Shown here: positions 25,154-34,050 of the stretch, piece after piece
How positions within the stretch are numbered: the stretch's first letter is position 1
How the letters are laid out: the number at the start of each line of letters is the position of its first letter
NCBI RefSeq assembly: GCF_007625155.1
Contig: NZ_VMNK01000012.1
Span: 1-64,000, forward strand
Source: Denitromonas halophila
GTDB taxonomy: Bacteria > Pseudomonadota > Gammaproteobacteria > Burkholderiales > Rhodocyclaceae
Direction of reading: 5' to 3'
Length of the DNA stretch: 64,000 bases
Translations under genes and position numbers: made by a program
Notes under the pieces: model-generated
What the model was told of the DNA's origin: nothing
The model's input: only the letters and a program-made list of their open reading frames with translations
Database searches by the model: none

Positions 25154-25339
25154 ATGGACGTGATTCCCGCGCCGGGCGCACCCGGCCCCGACTACGAAGA
25201 CGAAATTCTCGACGCCGGCTGGCTGCCTCAGCCCGAGGCGGTCGCGCCGGAGCCCGAAAGTCATCCGCCCGCGTCGCCTTCGGCGGCCCGCGAAGATGCC
25301 GACGCATTCCTGCAGACGGTGTATCGCAACCAGAGTTGA
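25154..25339 (+). CDS. Small acidic proline-rich hypothetical protein
   Basis: Protein of 61 residues starting at ATG 25154 with an AGGTGA site; an ATG at 25025 would add 43 residues of poor-quality sequence. It is rich in Pro, Glu, Asp and Ala (DVIPAPGAPGPDYEDEILDAG at the start, DADAFLQTVYRNQS at the end) and probably disordered apart from the last 15 residues. I recognise no domain. It is convergent with the MidA-like gene. Confidence 0.45.
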   Translation: MDVIPAPGAPGPDYEDEILDAGWLPQPEAVAPEPESHPPASPSAAREDADAFLQTVYRNQS

Positions 25340-25350
25340 TGCCGCGCGGC

Positions 25351-26511
25351 CTACAGGCCGTGCAGGCGGTCGCCGCGACGGAAGCCGAGTAGCGGCTCGG
25401 CGAGGCCCTTGCCGACCGCCAGCACCTTGAACAGCTCACCCATCTCGTGCGGCGCGGTCAGGCGTTGCACGGCGCGCGCGGCGCGGATGTAGTCCGGTTG
25501 CGTCTGGTCGCCGCGCTCGGCCAGCAATTCCAGTACCCCGCAGTTGTACAGAAAGCTCGCCTGGCTGGTGTAGCCATAGATGCTCAAGCCGGTTTCGAAG
25601 GCGGCTTCGGCAATGGCAGTGAAATCCACGAAAGCAGTGATGTCGTTCAGGCCTGGCCACATGAACGGGTCGCCGTGGGCGTGATGGCGGTAGTAGCACA
25701 GCAGCGTTCCGTTGCTGCGGCTGGGCAGGTAGTACTCGGCGCGCGGATAGCCATAGTCGATCAGTAGCAGGGCGCCGGCCTCGAGGCGGGCGCTCCAGTC
25801 AGCCACCCAGGCCGGTCCGGCCAGATTCAACTCGCTCACGTACTCGCCGTCGGCGGGCATCGGCGCGCCAAGGGTTTGGCTGGCGACGCGCAAGTGTTCG
25901 CTGGCGGGGCTGTCTGCCCAGGCGAACCCGCCCTCGGCGTTGATGGCGACGCCGCGCTCGAACACTGCGCCGTCGCGCCAGACAAGCACATGCACCGGCA
26001 TCACGTCGAGCACTTCATTGGCCACCACCGCGCCCGAGAAGTGTTCGGGAAGGGCGTCGATCCAGCGCACCCGCTCGGCCAGTGCGGGCGCCCGCTCACG
26101 CAGGGTGTCGGCCTGACGGCCGCGCAGTTCGCCGGAGACTTCAAGAATCGAATACTGCTCGGGCGCACAGCCGAGCCGGTCGAGCGCCAGGAGCAGATCG
26201 GCCGCAAGGTGTCCGGTGCCGGCCCCCACTTCGAGCACATGTGGCGCGGACTGCGCGGTGACCTCGGCCACTTGCTGTGCCAGGGCCTGGCCGAACAGCG
26301 GGGTGAGTTCGGGGGAGGTGATGAAGTCGCCTGCCGGGCCAAACTTGTGCGCGCCACCACTGTAGTAACCCAGCCCCGGTGTGTACAGCGTCTGATGCAT
26401 GTAGTCGGCAAAGCTGATCCAGCCACCTGCCTCGGTGATGGACGTGCGCAGACGCGCGACCAGTGCGTCGCTTTGCGCGAGGGCTTCGTCCGAGGGTTGG
26501 GGCAGGTTCAT
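25351..26511 (-). CDS. MidA/NDUFAF7-like SAM-dependent methyltransferase
   Basis: Protein of 386 residues. The N terminus has WISFADYMHQTLYTPGLGYY and GPAGDFITSPELTPLFGQALA, then the SAM motif VLEVGAGTGHLAADLL and a Rossmann core with ANEVLDVMPV. This is the MidA (DUF185) family; the mitochondrial member NDUFAF7 methylates an arginine on a complex I subunit. The start ATG 26511 is divergent from the pteridine reductase gene with 116 bp between them. A link to complex I is plausible by family only. Confidence 0.88.
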   Translation of the reverse strand: MNLPQPSDEALAQSDALVARLRTSITEAGGWISFADYMHQTLYTPGLGYYSGGAHKFGPAGDFITSPELTPLFGQALAQQVAEVTAQSAPHVLEVGAGTGHLAADLLLALDRLGCAPEQYSILEVSGELRGRQADTLRERAPALAERVRWIDALPEHFSGAVVANEVLDVMPVHVLVWRDGAVFERGVAINAEGGFAWADSPASEHLRVASQTLGAPMPADGEYVSELNLAGPAWVADWSARLEAGALLLIDYGYPRAEYYLPSRSNGTLLCYYRHHAHGDPFMWPGLNDITAFVDFTAIAEAAFETGLSIYGYTSQASFLYNCGVLELLAERGDQTQPDYIRAARAVQRLTAPHEMGELFKVLAVGKGLAEPLLGFRRGDRLHGL

Positions 26512-26627
26512 GGCGATTCCGGCAAAAAGTGCAAAGTTTACATGGGCGGCCGGGGCTTGTCGTTAGCCGGCGGGCCGGGTATGGGATACTGCACGCTATC
26601 GTCATTCCTTCCTTTTGGGAGTGTTTT

Positions 26628-27377
26628 GTGTCTGCCGTGGATGTGTCTCCCGTTGTTTTGATTTCCGGTGCCGCGCGGCGCGTGGGTGCGCAGATTGCGC
26701 GCGCGGTGCATGCGGCCGGCGCGCGCGTGGCAGTGCATTACCGCAGTTCCACCGAGGCCGCGTTGGCCTTGGCCGATGAGCTCAACGTCCAGCGACCGGG
26801 TTCGGCGGCGGTGTTCGCAGCCAATCTGGCCGATACGGCGGCCTTGCCGGCGCTGGTGTCGTCAGTGGTGGCACATTTTGGCCGGCTCGACGGTCTGGTG
26901 AACAACGCCTCAAGCTTCTTCCCGACGCCGCTCGGTCAGATTGATGAAGCCGCCTGGGATGATCTGATCGGTTCAAACCTCAAGGCGCCGCTGTTTCTGA
27001 TGCAAGCCGCCGCTCCAGCACTGAAGGCCAGCGGCGGCGCCATTGTGAACATCGTGGACATTCACGCTGACCGTCCGCTGGCCGATTACCCCGTGTATTG
27101 CGCGGCAAAAGCTGGCCTGGCCGGGCTGACCCGGGCGATGGCAATCGAACTGGCGCCGTCGGTTCGGGTTAATGGGGTGGCGCCCGGGGTGGTGCTGTGG
27201 CCTGACGATGGGCAGTTCGATCCGCTCGAACGCGCCGGCATTGTCGAGCACACCTTGCTCAAGCGAGAGGGAACCCCTGCCGATATCGCTGCGACGGTGC
27301 GGTTTTTGTTGTTTGATGCGGGCTACATGACCGGCCAGATTCTGGCCGTCGACGGTGGGCGTAGCGCGCATCTGTAG
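26628..27377 (+). CDS. Pteridine reductase (FolM/PTR1-type SDR)
   Basis: Protein of 249 residues. The cofactor motif is SGAARRVG, where the RR pair is characteristic of pteridine reductases. NNASSFFPT, an IVNIVDIHADRPL strand and YCAAK (Tyr-x3-Lys) follow, and MTGQILAVDGG closes the domain. It reduces dihydro- or biopterin with NADPH. A GTG at 26628 sits 6 bases after GGGAG and is the preferred start; GTG 26637 is possible. It is followed by ttcA, a neighbourhood seen in other betaproteobacteria. Confidence 0.85.
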   Translation: MSAVDVSPVVLISGAARRVGAQIARAVHAAGARVAVHYRSSTEAALALADELNVQRPGSAAVFAANLADTAALPALVSSVVAHFGRLDGLVNNASSFFPTPLGQIDEAAWDDLIGSNLKAPLFLMQAAAPALKASGGAIVNIVDIHADRPLADYPVYCAAKAGLAGLTRAMAIELAPSVRVNGVAPGVVLWPDDGQFDPLERAGIVEHTLLKREGTPADIAATVRFLLFDAGYMTGQILAVDGGRSAHL

Positions 27378-27507
27378 GCAGCCAAATAGAATAAACGGTC
27401 GTTTTAGCAGTACGCTATCGCATTGATATTTTGGATATCCCCGTGATATGCTGCGTCGCAACATAATCATTGCATTATTGTTTTCCTGATCAAGGCTCAA
27501 AGTGTCC

Positions 27508-28416
27508 ATGACGACTGTGCCGAGCGAGGCGCCTGAAGGGCGTCACTCCAACACCTTTCTCCGCCTCAAGAAGAAGCTTGAGCGTGCGGTAGGAGAAGCC
27601 ATCGCCGACTTCAACATGATTGAAGACGGCGATACGGTCATGGTCTGCCTGTCGGGCGGCAAGGATTCCTACACTCTGCTGTCGGTGCTGCTGGCCTTGC
27701 GCGAGCGCGCGCCGGTGGATTTTCGTCTCATCGCCATGAACCTCGACCAGAAGCAGCCGGGGTTTCCTGACCATGTGCTGCCTGAGTATTGCGCGTCGAT
27801 CGGTGTCGACTATCGCATCGTCACCGAAGACACCTACTCCATCGTCAAGGACTAGATCCCCGAGGGGAAAACCACCTGTTCGCTGTGTTCGCGGCTGCGC
27901 CGCGGCATCATTTACCGCACGGCGCGGGAACTGGGTGCGACCAAGATCGCCTTGGGTCATCACCGTGATGACATGATCGAAACCCTGTTCCTCAACATGT
28001 TCTTCGGCGGACGTATCAAGTCCATGCCACCGAAGCTGGTCAGCGACGATGGCGAGCACATGGTGATCCGCCCGCTGGCTTACTGCGCAGAGTCCGATAT
28101 TGTCCGCTTCGCGCGCGGCATGAACTACCCGATCATTCCGTGCAATCTGTGCGGATCGCTCGAAAACGCTCAACGTAAGCAGATCAAGGGCATGTTGCAA
28201 GGCTGGGCGCAGCAGCATCCCGGCCGTATCGAGTCGCTGACGACCGCCATGCGCAATGTGGTGCCATCGCATCTGTCCGACGCCAGTTTGTTTGATTTCA
28301 AGGGGCTGACCCGTGATACCCCGGTGAGTGAGGGGGACGTGGCATTCGATCCGCCCGAGTTGCCGCGCACGATGCAAACCGTCGTTCCCTTGATGCCATC
28401 GTCCCGTGAGGACTGA
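27508..28416 (+). pseudogene. ttcA: ttcA (tRNA 2-thiocytidine(32) synthetase) interrupted by an amber codon
   Basis: The frame codes for TtcA except for one in-frame TAG at 27853-27855 (codon 116). Before it are the PP-loop [11 protein letters not shown] and EDTYSIVKD; after it the frame continues [36 protein letters not shown] and IPCNLCGS, which carry the Fe-S cysteines and the rest of the enzyme. E. coli TtcA has lysine (AAG-type codon) at the matching place, so a single A-to-T change explains it. Start is ATG 27508 (GTG 27502 possible). Either a nonsense mutation, an assembly error, or amber readthrough. Nearby genes use TAG as a normal stop. If truncated, the product lacks both cysteine motifs. 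Confidence 0.85.
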
Positions 28417-28539
28417 CCCAATGCAAGCACTTGCACCGGGCATGGCATTGACCGATCATGAAGTTATAACAGGAGCCGGTTAAGGCCCTTGACTGTCGCC
28501 AGAGGCGGCAAGGCGCTTGGACGGGACGTGGAACGATCC

Positions 28540-29409
28540 ATGGCACAACAACGTAATGCATGCATGATGTATGCCGAGCTGGTCGGCGGCGAGCGCTTGG
28601 CCGCGCTGCTGAGCGAGACCGAGGCGGGGCATGCCATCGAGCGCAGCATGAATCGCATTGAGCGCGTGGTCGAAGGCCAGGGCGGCGAGATTCTGCGTCG
28701 GGCCACTGACGAGATCTGTGCCGCATTCGAGCGCTGCGACGGCGCCGTGCTGGCCGCCAGCGAAATGATCGACCGGGTGGCCAGCCTGCCGCCGGTGCGT
28801 GGCGTTCGGCTCGGCATCCGGATCGGTCTGCATCATGGCGCCATCGATATGGAAGGTCCGCCCTCGGGTGAGGCGTTGTCGGTCGCGATGCGACTGGCGG
28901 GAATGGCGCACGCCGGTCAGGCGCTGGTCAGTGGTGCTACCGTGTTGTTGTTGTCACCGGCCTCCCGGCAAGTCATTCGCGAGCGTGACGAGGCCGGGCT
29001 GAAGGTCGAGGGCTTCGAATGGCCGGTGTTTGCCTTGTCTGGCCGTGCCGGCATGGCTACCTCGGTGCCGCCGGCAACGCGCGTATCGCAGCGCCTGCGC
29101 CTGCGCCACCAGCAAGACGTCCACCTGATCGAGGAATTACGCCCCATCTTGTTGCTCGGCCGCGAGATGGGTAACGACGTGGTCGTGATCGACCCGCGGA
29201 CCTCCCGGCAGCACGCCCGGGTCGAGCGCCGACGCGAAGGTTTTTTCCTGGTTGACCAGAGCACCAACGGTACCTTTGTGGCCAATGAATCGGGCAGCGA
29301 GCAATGCATCCGCGGCGGGGAGGCCCTGCTGGCCGGGCAGGGCCGCATCGGCTGTGGGTTCTCGGCGCTGGAGGTGGAGCGCGATTTGGTGTTTTTCGAG
29401 ATTGTCTAG
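28540..29409 (+). CDS. Cyclase-like and FHA domain protein
   Basis: Protein of about 289 residues. The N-terminal part resembles a class III nucleotidyl cyclase fold (MMYAELVGGERLAALL, GGEILRRATDEICAAF, LGIRIGLHHGAIDME and SVAMRLAGMAHAGQALVS). The first metal aspartate position is Glu (YAEL), so catalysis is doubtful. The C terminus is an FHA domain: LLGREMGNDVVVIDPRTSRQHARVERR and STNGTFV, which binds phosphothreonine. ATG 28540 is used; a TTG at 28489 is possible and the true start is unclear. It is followed by a strong terminator. Probably a signalling adaptor. Confidence 0.75.
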   Translation: MAQQRNACMMYAELVGGERLAALLSETEAGHAIERSMNRIERVVEGQGGEILRRATDEICAAFERCDGAVLAASEMIDRVASLPPVRGVRLGIRIGLHHGAIDMEGPPSGEALSVAMRLAGMAHAGQALVSGATVLLLSPASRQVIRERDEAGLKVEGFEWPVFALSGRAGMATSVPPATRVSQRLRLRHQQDVHLIEELRPILLLGREMGNDVVVIDPRTSRQHARVERRREGFFLVDQSTNGTFVANESGSEQCIRGGEALLAGQGRIGCGFSALEVERDLVFFEIV

Positions 29410-29431
29410 CGCCATCCTGCATGCCGAAATC

Positions 29432-29463
29432 AAAAAACGCCCCGATCTGTTCGGGGCGTTTTT
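29432..29463. terminator. Bidirectional rho-independent terminator
   Basis: An 8-bp stem CGCCCCGA (29438-29445) pairs with TCGGGGCG after a short loop; six A residues precede and five T residues follow. It can end transcription from both convergent genes, the FHA gene on the plus strand and psiF on the minus strand. Confidence 0.9.
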
Positions 29464-29477
29464 CGTCGACCGGGTGC

Positions 29478-29705
29478 TTACTTCTTGGCCGGCTTTGCTG
29501 CCGCCAGTGGCGCCGGGGTCGTGGCTTTGCCGGACAGGCAGGTCTTCATGAAGGCCTTGCGCGGTTCGCCCTTGAGTGCCTTTTCCTTGGCGGTCTTGTT
29601 GCAGTTGCGCATCTTGTCATGCTGTGGATTCGCCTGGCCGGCAAGTGGCTGGAGCAGAAGTGCGGCGAGACTGGCGGCGATTGCGAGTTTTTTGGCGATG
29701 GTCAT
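29478..29705 (-). CDS. psiF: PsiF repeat-containing protein
   Basis: Protein of 75 residues with a signal peptide (MTIAKKLAIAASLAALLLQ) and a PsiF motif: NPQHDKMRNCNKTAKEKAL, then KGEPRKAFMKTCLSG. In E. coli psiF is phosphate-starvation inducible, downstream of phoA. The mature protein is periplasmic, small and basic, of unknown function. Start ATG 29705 is preferred; the frame continues 16 codons further. No PHO box was found in the upstream 80 bp. The gene shares a terminator with the FHA gene. Confidence 0.85.
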   Translation of the reverse strand: MTIAKKLAIAASLAALLLQPLAGQANPQHDKMRNCNKTAKEKALKGEPRKAFMKTCLSGKATTPAPLAAAKPAKK

Positions 29706-29789
29706 TTTTTCCTCAAATAGCTGAATGGCATAAACGAAAAATGAATATATCATGGCCGTGACTGATCATGCATCTTTCGATGCACAATG

Positions 29790-30025
29790 ATCCTGGAAAT
29801 CGCAGTTGACCGCTTGTGCCCATGAGCAAGGTATTGAACATGCGAAGCTTTTCGGCTTCGAGGCCGATCACCCGTGGGTGATCGCGCTTCGCGCCCGATT
29901 GCGCGTCTGGCGGCGCGCCTTGCTGCGTTGCTCCTCCTTGCCGCGTGCAGGCTGTACGTCGTCGCGCCTTGCCAGACAGCCGGTCAGACGCACGCTCGGG
30001 CGGGTCCAACTACGGTTTCTAGGAT
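29790..30025. repeat. Dispersed palindromic repeat, copy B (long form)
   Basis: A 236-bp element with imperfect terminal inverted repeats: ATCCTGGAAATCGCAGTTG at the left and, read in reverse complement, ATCCTAGAAACCGTAGTTGG at the right. Its left half is close to copy A. Its middle contains a second inverted repeat (29904-29990) shared with copy C. It has no start-to-stop gene conserved with the other copies. Confidence 0.85.
29904..29990. repeat. Inner palindromic segment in copy B
   Basis: CGTCTGGCGG (29904-29913) and CCGGTCAGACG (29980-29990) form imperfect inverted ends around a GC-rich core that includes CGTCGTCGCGCCTTGCCAGAC. The same block, with a perfect 12-bp inverted repeat, is in copy C; copy A lacks it. 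Confidence 0.65.
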
Positions 30026-30042
30026 GATTGCTCTCGGGGAAC

Positions 30043-30981
30043 TCAGTCGGGGTCGTTGCTGCTCAGGAGCTCACGCTGACGCGAGATGAACTCGTGGGTC
30101 GAGTCGATGCCGCGTAGCTGGAGAATGGTGTTGCGCACCGCCGCTTCGAGCAGCACGGCGATGTTGCGGCCCGCGGCGACCGGCAGGATGATCTTGCGGA
30201 TGGGTACGCCGAGGATGTCCTGCGCTTCGTGAGTGACGGGCAGGCGGGTGGGATCGTCTTCGCCGGGGCGGCGGCGTTGCAGGTAGACGATCAGCTTGAG
30301 CTGCATCTTTCGGCGACAGGCAGTTTCGCCAAAAATGGTGCGAATGTTGAGAATACCGATGCCCCGCACTTCGAGAAAATTCTCGAGCAGTTCGGGGCAT
30401 CGCCCCTCCAGCGTATTTGGGGCAATCCGTGCGAAATCGACCATGTCATCGGCCACCAGACCGTGGCCGCGCGAGATCAACTCCAGCGCGAGTTCTGACT
30501 TGCCGGCGCCGGAGTCGCCGGTGATGAACACGCCCAGGCCGAGGACGTCCATGAACACGCCATGCAAGGCGGTGCGTTCGGCCAGTTCGCGTGACAGATA
30601 GAGCCGCATCAGATCAATGACGCTGGCCGATGCCATGGCCGAGGTGAACAGTGCGACATCCATTTCTTCGCAACAGCGCCGGATGATGCCGGGGACGTCG
30701 CAATTGTCGGCAACGATGATGGCCGGTGGGCGGGCGGCGAGAATTTCGCGCACATGGTGGGCCACCTTGTCGCCGGACTGCTTGCGTGCCCAGGCCATCT
30801 CGGCCGTGCCGAGAATCTGGAAGCGATCGGGGTGGATCAGATTGAGATGGCCGACCAGATCGGCTGGCCAGGTATGCGCTTCGGTGACAGACAGCGAGCG
30901 GTCGAGGCGACCGCCGATATGGGTCAGCTGCAGGCGTTTGCCGAGTTTCTCAAAGAGCCGCGCGACGCTGGTCTGCCGCAT
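30043..30981 (-). CDS. hprK: HPr kinase/phosphorylase
   Basis: Protein of 312 residues. The P-loop GDSGAGKS is at 155-162, and the HprK signature DMVDFARIAPNTLEG and LEVRGIGILNIRTIFGE follow. It phosphorylates and dephosphorylates Ser46 of HPr-type proteins. In betaproteobacteria it links to the nitrogen PTS rather than sugar catabolite control. The start ATG 30981 lies inside the 3' end of ptsN (32-base overlap). It ends the lptB-rpoN-hpf-ptsN-hprK run. Confidence 0.95.
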   Translation of the reverse strand: MRQTSVARLFEKLGKRLQLTHIGGRLDRSLSVTEAHTWPADLVGHLNLIHPDRFQILGTAEMAWARKQSGDKVAHHVREILAARPPAIIVADNCDVPGIIRRCCEEMDVALFTSAMASASVIDLMRLYLSRELAERTALHGVFMDVLGLGVFITGDSGAGKSELALELISRGHGLVADDMVDFARIAPNTLEGRCPELLENFLEVRGIGILNIRTIFGETACRRKMQLKLIVYLQRRRPGEDDPTRLPVTHEAQDILGVPIRKIILPVAAGRNIAVLLEAAVRNTILQLRGIDSTHEFISRQRELLSSNDPD

Positions 30982-31438
30982 GGGCAGTACCCCAGGTGGT
31001 AAACAGCGCATGTACTGCGGCGGCATCGGTGGCTTCGGCCACGCGCTCACGGAAGGCGCTGTCGCTGAACAGCTGGGCCAACTCCGAGAGCAGTTGCAGG
31101 TGGTGCTCGGTGGCTTGCTCGGGCACCAGCAGCACAAACAGCAGGCTGACGGGTTTGCCGTCCGGCGCGTCGAAGGGGATCGGGGTGCTCAGGCGGATGA
31201 CCGCGCCGGTTGCGTCCTTGAGGCCCTTGATTCGGCCGTGGGGAATGGCAACACCCTGACCGAGGCCGGTCGAACCCAGACGCTCGCGGGCGAACAGGCT
31301 GTCGAACACGACGCTGCGTCCGATGCTCTGGTTGTTTTCGAAGATCAGGCCGGCTTGCTCGAAGACACGCTTCTTGCTGCTGGCGTCGAGATCGACGAGC
31401 ACATTGTCAGGAGAAAGGAGGGGGGCGATAAGATTCAT
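30950..31438 (-). CDS. ptsN: PTS IIA-Ntr regulatory protein
   Basis: Protein of 162 residues, EIIA-Ntr. The phosphorylated histidine sits in GVAIPHGRIKGL, and PVSLLFVLLVPEQATEHHLQ is the expected strand-helix region. It is the terminal phosphate acceptor of PTS-Ntr, acting on potassium and nitrogen signalling. ATG 31438 follows a 123-bp gap after hpf. The 3' end overlaps hprK by 32 bases. Confidence 0.95.
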   Translation of the reverse strand: MNLIAPLLSPDNVLVDLDASSKKRVFEQAGLIFENNQSIGRSVVFDSLFARERLGSTGLGQGVAIPHGRIKGLKDATGAVIRLSTPIPFDAPDGKPVSLLFVLLVPEQATEHHLQLLSELAQLFSDSAFRERVAEATDAAAVHALFTTWGTAHAADQRRAAL

Positions 31439-31561
31439 GTAACGAACTAGGCGCCCTATGAGGTGGGCGGAACAGACTCGGCGATGGAGGCGGGAGCGAT
31501 CAATGGAGTGTGACGCGCCCATTATAAACGCAACCCACCGCCAAGACGCCGAGGGAATCGA

Positions 31562-31885
31562 TCACACTTCGGTGCTTTGATGCTTGAGCGCGTCGTGTGC
31601 GTGATCTTGCAGCTTCTGTTTGTGCTTGATGACCTGACGGTCGAGCTTGTCTGCCATGGTGTCGATGGCGGCGTACATGTCTTCGTCAGTGCTCTCGGCG
31701 AACAGGTCCTTGCCGCGAACATGCAGCGTGACCTCCGATTTCTGGACCAGCTTTTCCACCGACAGGATGACGTTCACGCTGGTGACGTTGTCAAAATGCC
31801 GGATCACGCGATCCAGTTTGGCATTGACGTATTCACGGATGGCGGGGGTCACTTCTACATGATGTCCGGTGATATTGAGATTCAT
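31562..31885 (-). CDS. hpf: Ribosome hibernation-promoting factor
   Basis: Protein of 107 residues, short-form HPF/YfiA. MNLNITGHHVEVTPAIREYV and KLDRVIRHFDNVTSVNVIL are the family's N-terminal pattern; the C-terminal ribosome-dimerising extension is absent. It binds the decoding centre of idle ribosomes in stationary phase. The gene lies 14 bp after rpoN in the same orientation, the standard order. Confidence 0.95.
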   Translation of the reverse strand: MNLNITGHHVEVTPAIREYVNAKLDRVIRHFDNVTSVNVILSVEKLVQKSEVTLHVRGKDLFAESTDEDMYAAIDTMADKLDRQVIKHKQKLQDHAHDALKHQSTEV

Positions 31886-31899
31886 GATCGCTCCTGTTG

Positions 31900-33312
31900 T
31901 CAGATCGTCTTGCGCTTGCTAACCGGCGGGATGTTGAGCGACTCGCGGTACTTGGCGACCGTCCGTCGGGCCACAACCATGCCCTGCTGGCTGAGTAAAT
32001 CGGCAATTTTTGCGTCGGAAAGAGGTTTTTTGCTGTCTTCGGCGTCCACCAGTTGACGAATCAACGCGCGGATCGCCGTCGAAGAGGCTGCCCCACCGGT
32101 GTCGGTGGAGACATGACTGCCGAAGAAATATTTGAACTCCAGTACGCCGCGCGGCGTGGACATGAACTTCTGAGTGGTGACGCGGGAAATGGTGGACTCG
32201 TGTAACTCCAACTCTTCCGCGACCTCCCGCAGTGTCAGTGGGCGCATCGCCACCTCTCCATAATCGAAGAACTGACGCTGTTGGTCAACGATTGACTGTG
32301 CGACGCGCAAAATCGTGTCGAAACGCTGCTGGACGTTTTTGATGAGCCACTTCGCTTCTTGCAGTTGCCCGCCGAGGTCGCCGTTGTTGCCCCGATTCTG
32401 CTGGAGTATCCGGGCGTACAAGGCATTGACCTTGAGCTTGGGCATGGCGTCGGCGTTGAGTACCGCCGCCCACCGGCCCTTGTGCTTGCGTACCACCACG
32501 TCGGGGATCACGTAACGGGTTTCGTTGGTGGCGAAGCGGGCGCAGGGGCGCGGGCTGAGGCTGCAGATAAGGTGATGGGCATCGCGCAGGGCATCTTCTG
32601 AGCACTGCAGTGCCCGGCGCAAGCGGTTGAAATCGCGCTGGGCAAGGGTGTCGAGGTGCTCGGTGACGATCGCCAGTGCCAGTTTGCGGGTGTCGGTGTC
32701 GGGCAGGATGCGCAGTTGCAGCGCGAGGCACTCGGCCGGGCCGCGGCCGCCGACGCCGGCGGGGTCGAGGTGCTGCAGGTGCTGGAGGGCGATCTGCAGG
32801 TCTTCGAGTTCGATCTCGGCGTCTTCGGACAGCAGCGTCAGCAACTCGTCGAGCGGCTGGCTCAGATAGCCGTCGTCGTCCAGTGCTTCGATGAGGAAGC
32901 GCACCAGCGCGCGGTCGCGGTCGGACAGCGGCGTCAGTGCCACCTGCTGGTCGAGATGTTCGCGCAGGGTGATTTCGGCGGCCTGGAAGGACTGGAAGTC
33001 GGAGTCGTCTTCGTCGTCGCGATGCGTGGTGCTGGTGGTGCCCACGCTCATCCAGTCACTCATGTCGTCAAGCGGGGCCTCGGCGGCGGGTTCGTCGCGT
33101 TCGCTCGGGCCCTCGGTGGGGGCCTCGGGCGGGGCTTCGCTGGTGTCCTCACCCGGCTCGTCGTCGCGCTCGAGCAGGGGGTTGTCCAGCAAGGCCTGCT
33201 CGATCTCCTGGTTCAGCTCGATGGTCGACAATTGCAGCAGCTTGATCGACTGCTGCAACTGAGGCGTGAGCGTCAGGTGTTGCGAGAGTTTGAGCTGGAG
33301 GGTCGGTTTCAT
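31900..33312 (-). CDS. rpoN: RNA polymerase sigma-54 factor
   Basis: Protein of 470 residues. Region I (MKPTLQLKLSQHLTLTPQLQ and the Gln/Leu-rich stretch), an acidic region II with many Glu/Asp, the core-binding domain, and the RpoN box ARRTVAKYRE at 448-457 near the C terminus are all clear. It reads -24/-12 promoters and needs AAA+ activators. Two candidate targets are found in this window, upstream of the PEP-CTERM genes. It follows lptB by 15 bp. Confidence 0.97.
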   Translation of the reverse strand: MKPTLQLKLSQHLTLTPQLQQSIKLLQLSTIELNQEIEQALLDNPLLERDDEPGEDTSEAPPEAPTEGPSERDEPAAEAPLDDMSDWMSVGTTSTTHRDDEDDSDFQSFQAAEITLREHLDQQVALTPLSDRDRALVRFLIEALDDDGYLSQPLDELLTLLSEDAEIELEDLQIALQHLQHLDPAGVGGRGPAECLALQLRILPDTDTRKLALAIVTEHLDTLAQRDFNRLRRALQCSEDALRDAHHLICSLSPRPCARFATNETRYVIPDVVVRKHKGRWAAVLNADAMPKLKVNALYARILQQNRGNNGDLGGQLQEAKWLIKNVQQRFDTILRVAQSIVDQQRQFFDYGEVAMRPLTLREVAEELELHESTISRVTTQKFMSTPRGVLEFKYFFGSHVSTDTGGAASSTAIRALIRQLVDAEDSKKPLSDAKIADLLSQQGMVVARRTVAKYRESLNIPPVSKRKTI

Positions 33313-33327
33313 GATCGGCGCGGGGGG

Positions 33328-34050
33328 TCAGAGACGGAAATGCTCGCCCAGATAGACCCGTCGTACCTGGTCATTGGTCACGATGTCGGTCGGCGTGCCG
33401 CTGGCAAGCACCTCGCCCGCGTTGATGATGAAGGCGCGCTCGCAGATGCCCAGGGTTTCGCGCACATTGTGATCGGTGATCAATACCCCGATCCCGCGTT
33501 CCTTGAGGTAGCGGATGATTTTCTGAATGTCGAGCACGGCGATGGGGTCGACGCCGGCAAAGGGCTCGTCGAGCAGAATCAGTCGCGGTGAGGTGGCCAG
33601 CGCGCGGGCGATCTCGCAGCGGCGGCGTTCGCCGCCCGAGAGTGAGACCGAGGTGTTGTCGCGCAGATGGGCAATGCCGAGTTCGTTGAGGAGTTCGTCG
33701 AGACGCTTGGTGACTTCATCGGACGGCAGGCCCTGGAGTTCGAGCACCGCCTGGATGTTCTCGGCCACCGTGAGCTTGCGGAACACGCTCATTTCCTGCG
33801 GCAGGTAGGACAGACCGAGCCGGGCGCGTTCATGGATCGGCAGATGGGTGAGAACCTGATCGTCGAGCGTGATCTCGCCGCCATCGGCAGCCACCAGGCC
33901 AACGATCATGTAGAAACAGGTGGTCTTGCCGGCGCCGTTGGGGCCCAGCAAACCGACGACCTCACCGCTGCCGACGTCAAAGGAGACGTCGTGCACCACG
34001 GTGCGTGCGCGGTACTTCTTCCGGAGGCCGGTGACCTTAAGCAGACTCAT
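33328..34050 (-). CDS. lptB: LPS export ABC transporter ATP-binding protein LptB
   Basis: Protein of 240 residues. It has Walker [10 protein letters not shown] (36-44), the signature LSGGERRR, Walker [14 protein letters not shown] and the H-loop TDHN. LptB powers lipopolysaccharide extraction with LptF/G/C. The usual upstream genes lptA and lptC are not here: recX precedes it with a 14-base overlap. The following gene rpoN fits the normal order. Its start at ATG 34050 lies inside the recX 3' end. Confidence 0.94.
   Translation of the reverse strand: MSLLKVTGLRKKYRARTVVHDVSFDVGSGEVVGLLGPNGAGKTTCFYMIVGLVAADGGEITLDDQVLTHLPIHERARLGLSYLPQEMSVFRKLTVAENIQAVLELQGLPSDEVTKRLDELLNELGIAHLRDNTSVSLSGGERRRCEIARALATSPRLILLDEPFAGVDPIAVLDIQKIIRYLKERGIGVLITDHNVRETLGICERAFIINAGEVLASGTPTDIVTNDQVRRVYLGEHFRL

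Larger units (their letters stand above)
29706..30042. other. Intergenic region containing repeat copy B, 337 bp
   Basis: Between psiF and hprK. Beyond repeat copy B (29790-30025) there is a small hairpin, TGCATC-TTTC-GATGCA (29769-29784), flanked by GATCA and TGATC. No protein-coding gene is supported here; frames across the repeat are not conserved between copies. Confidence 0.6.
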
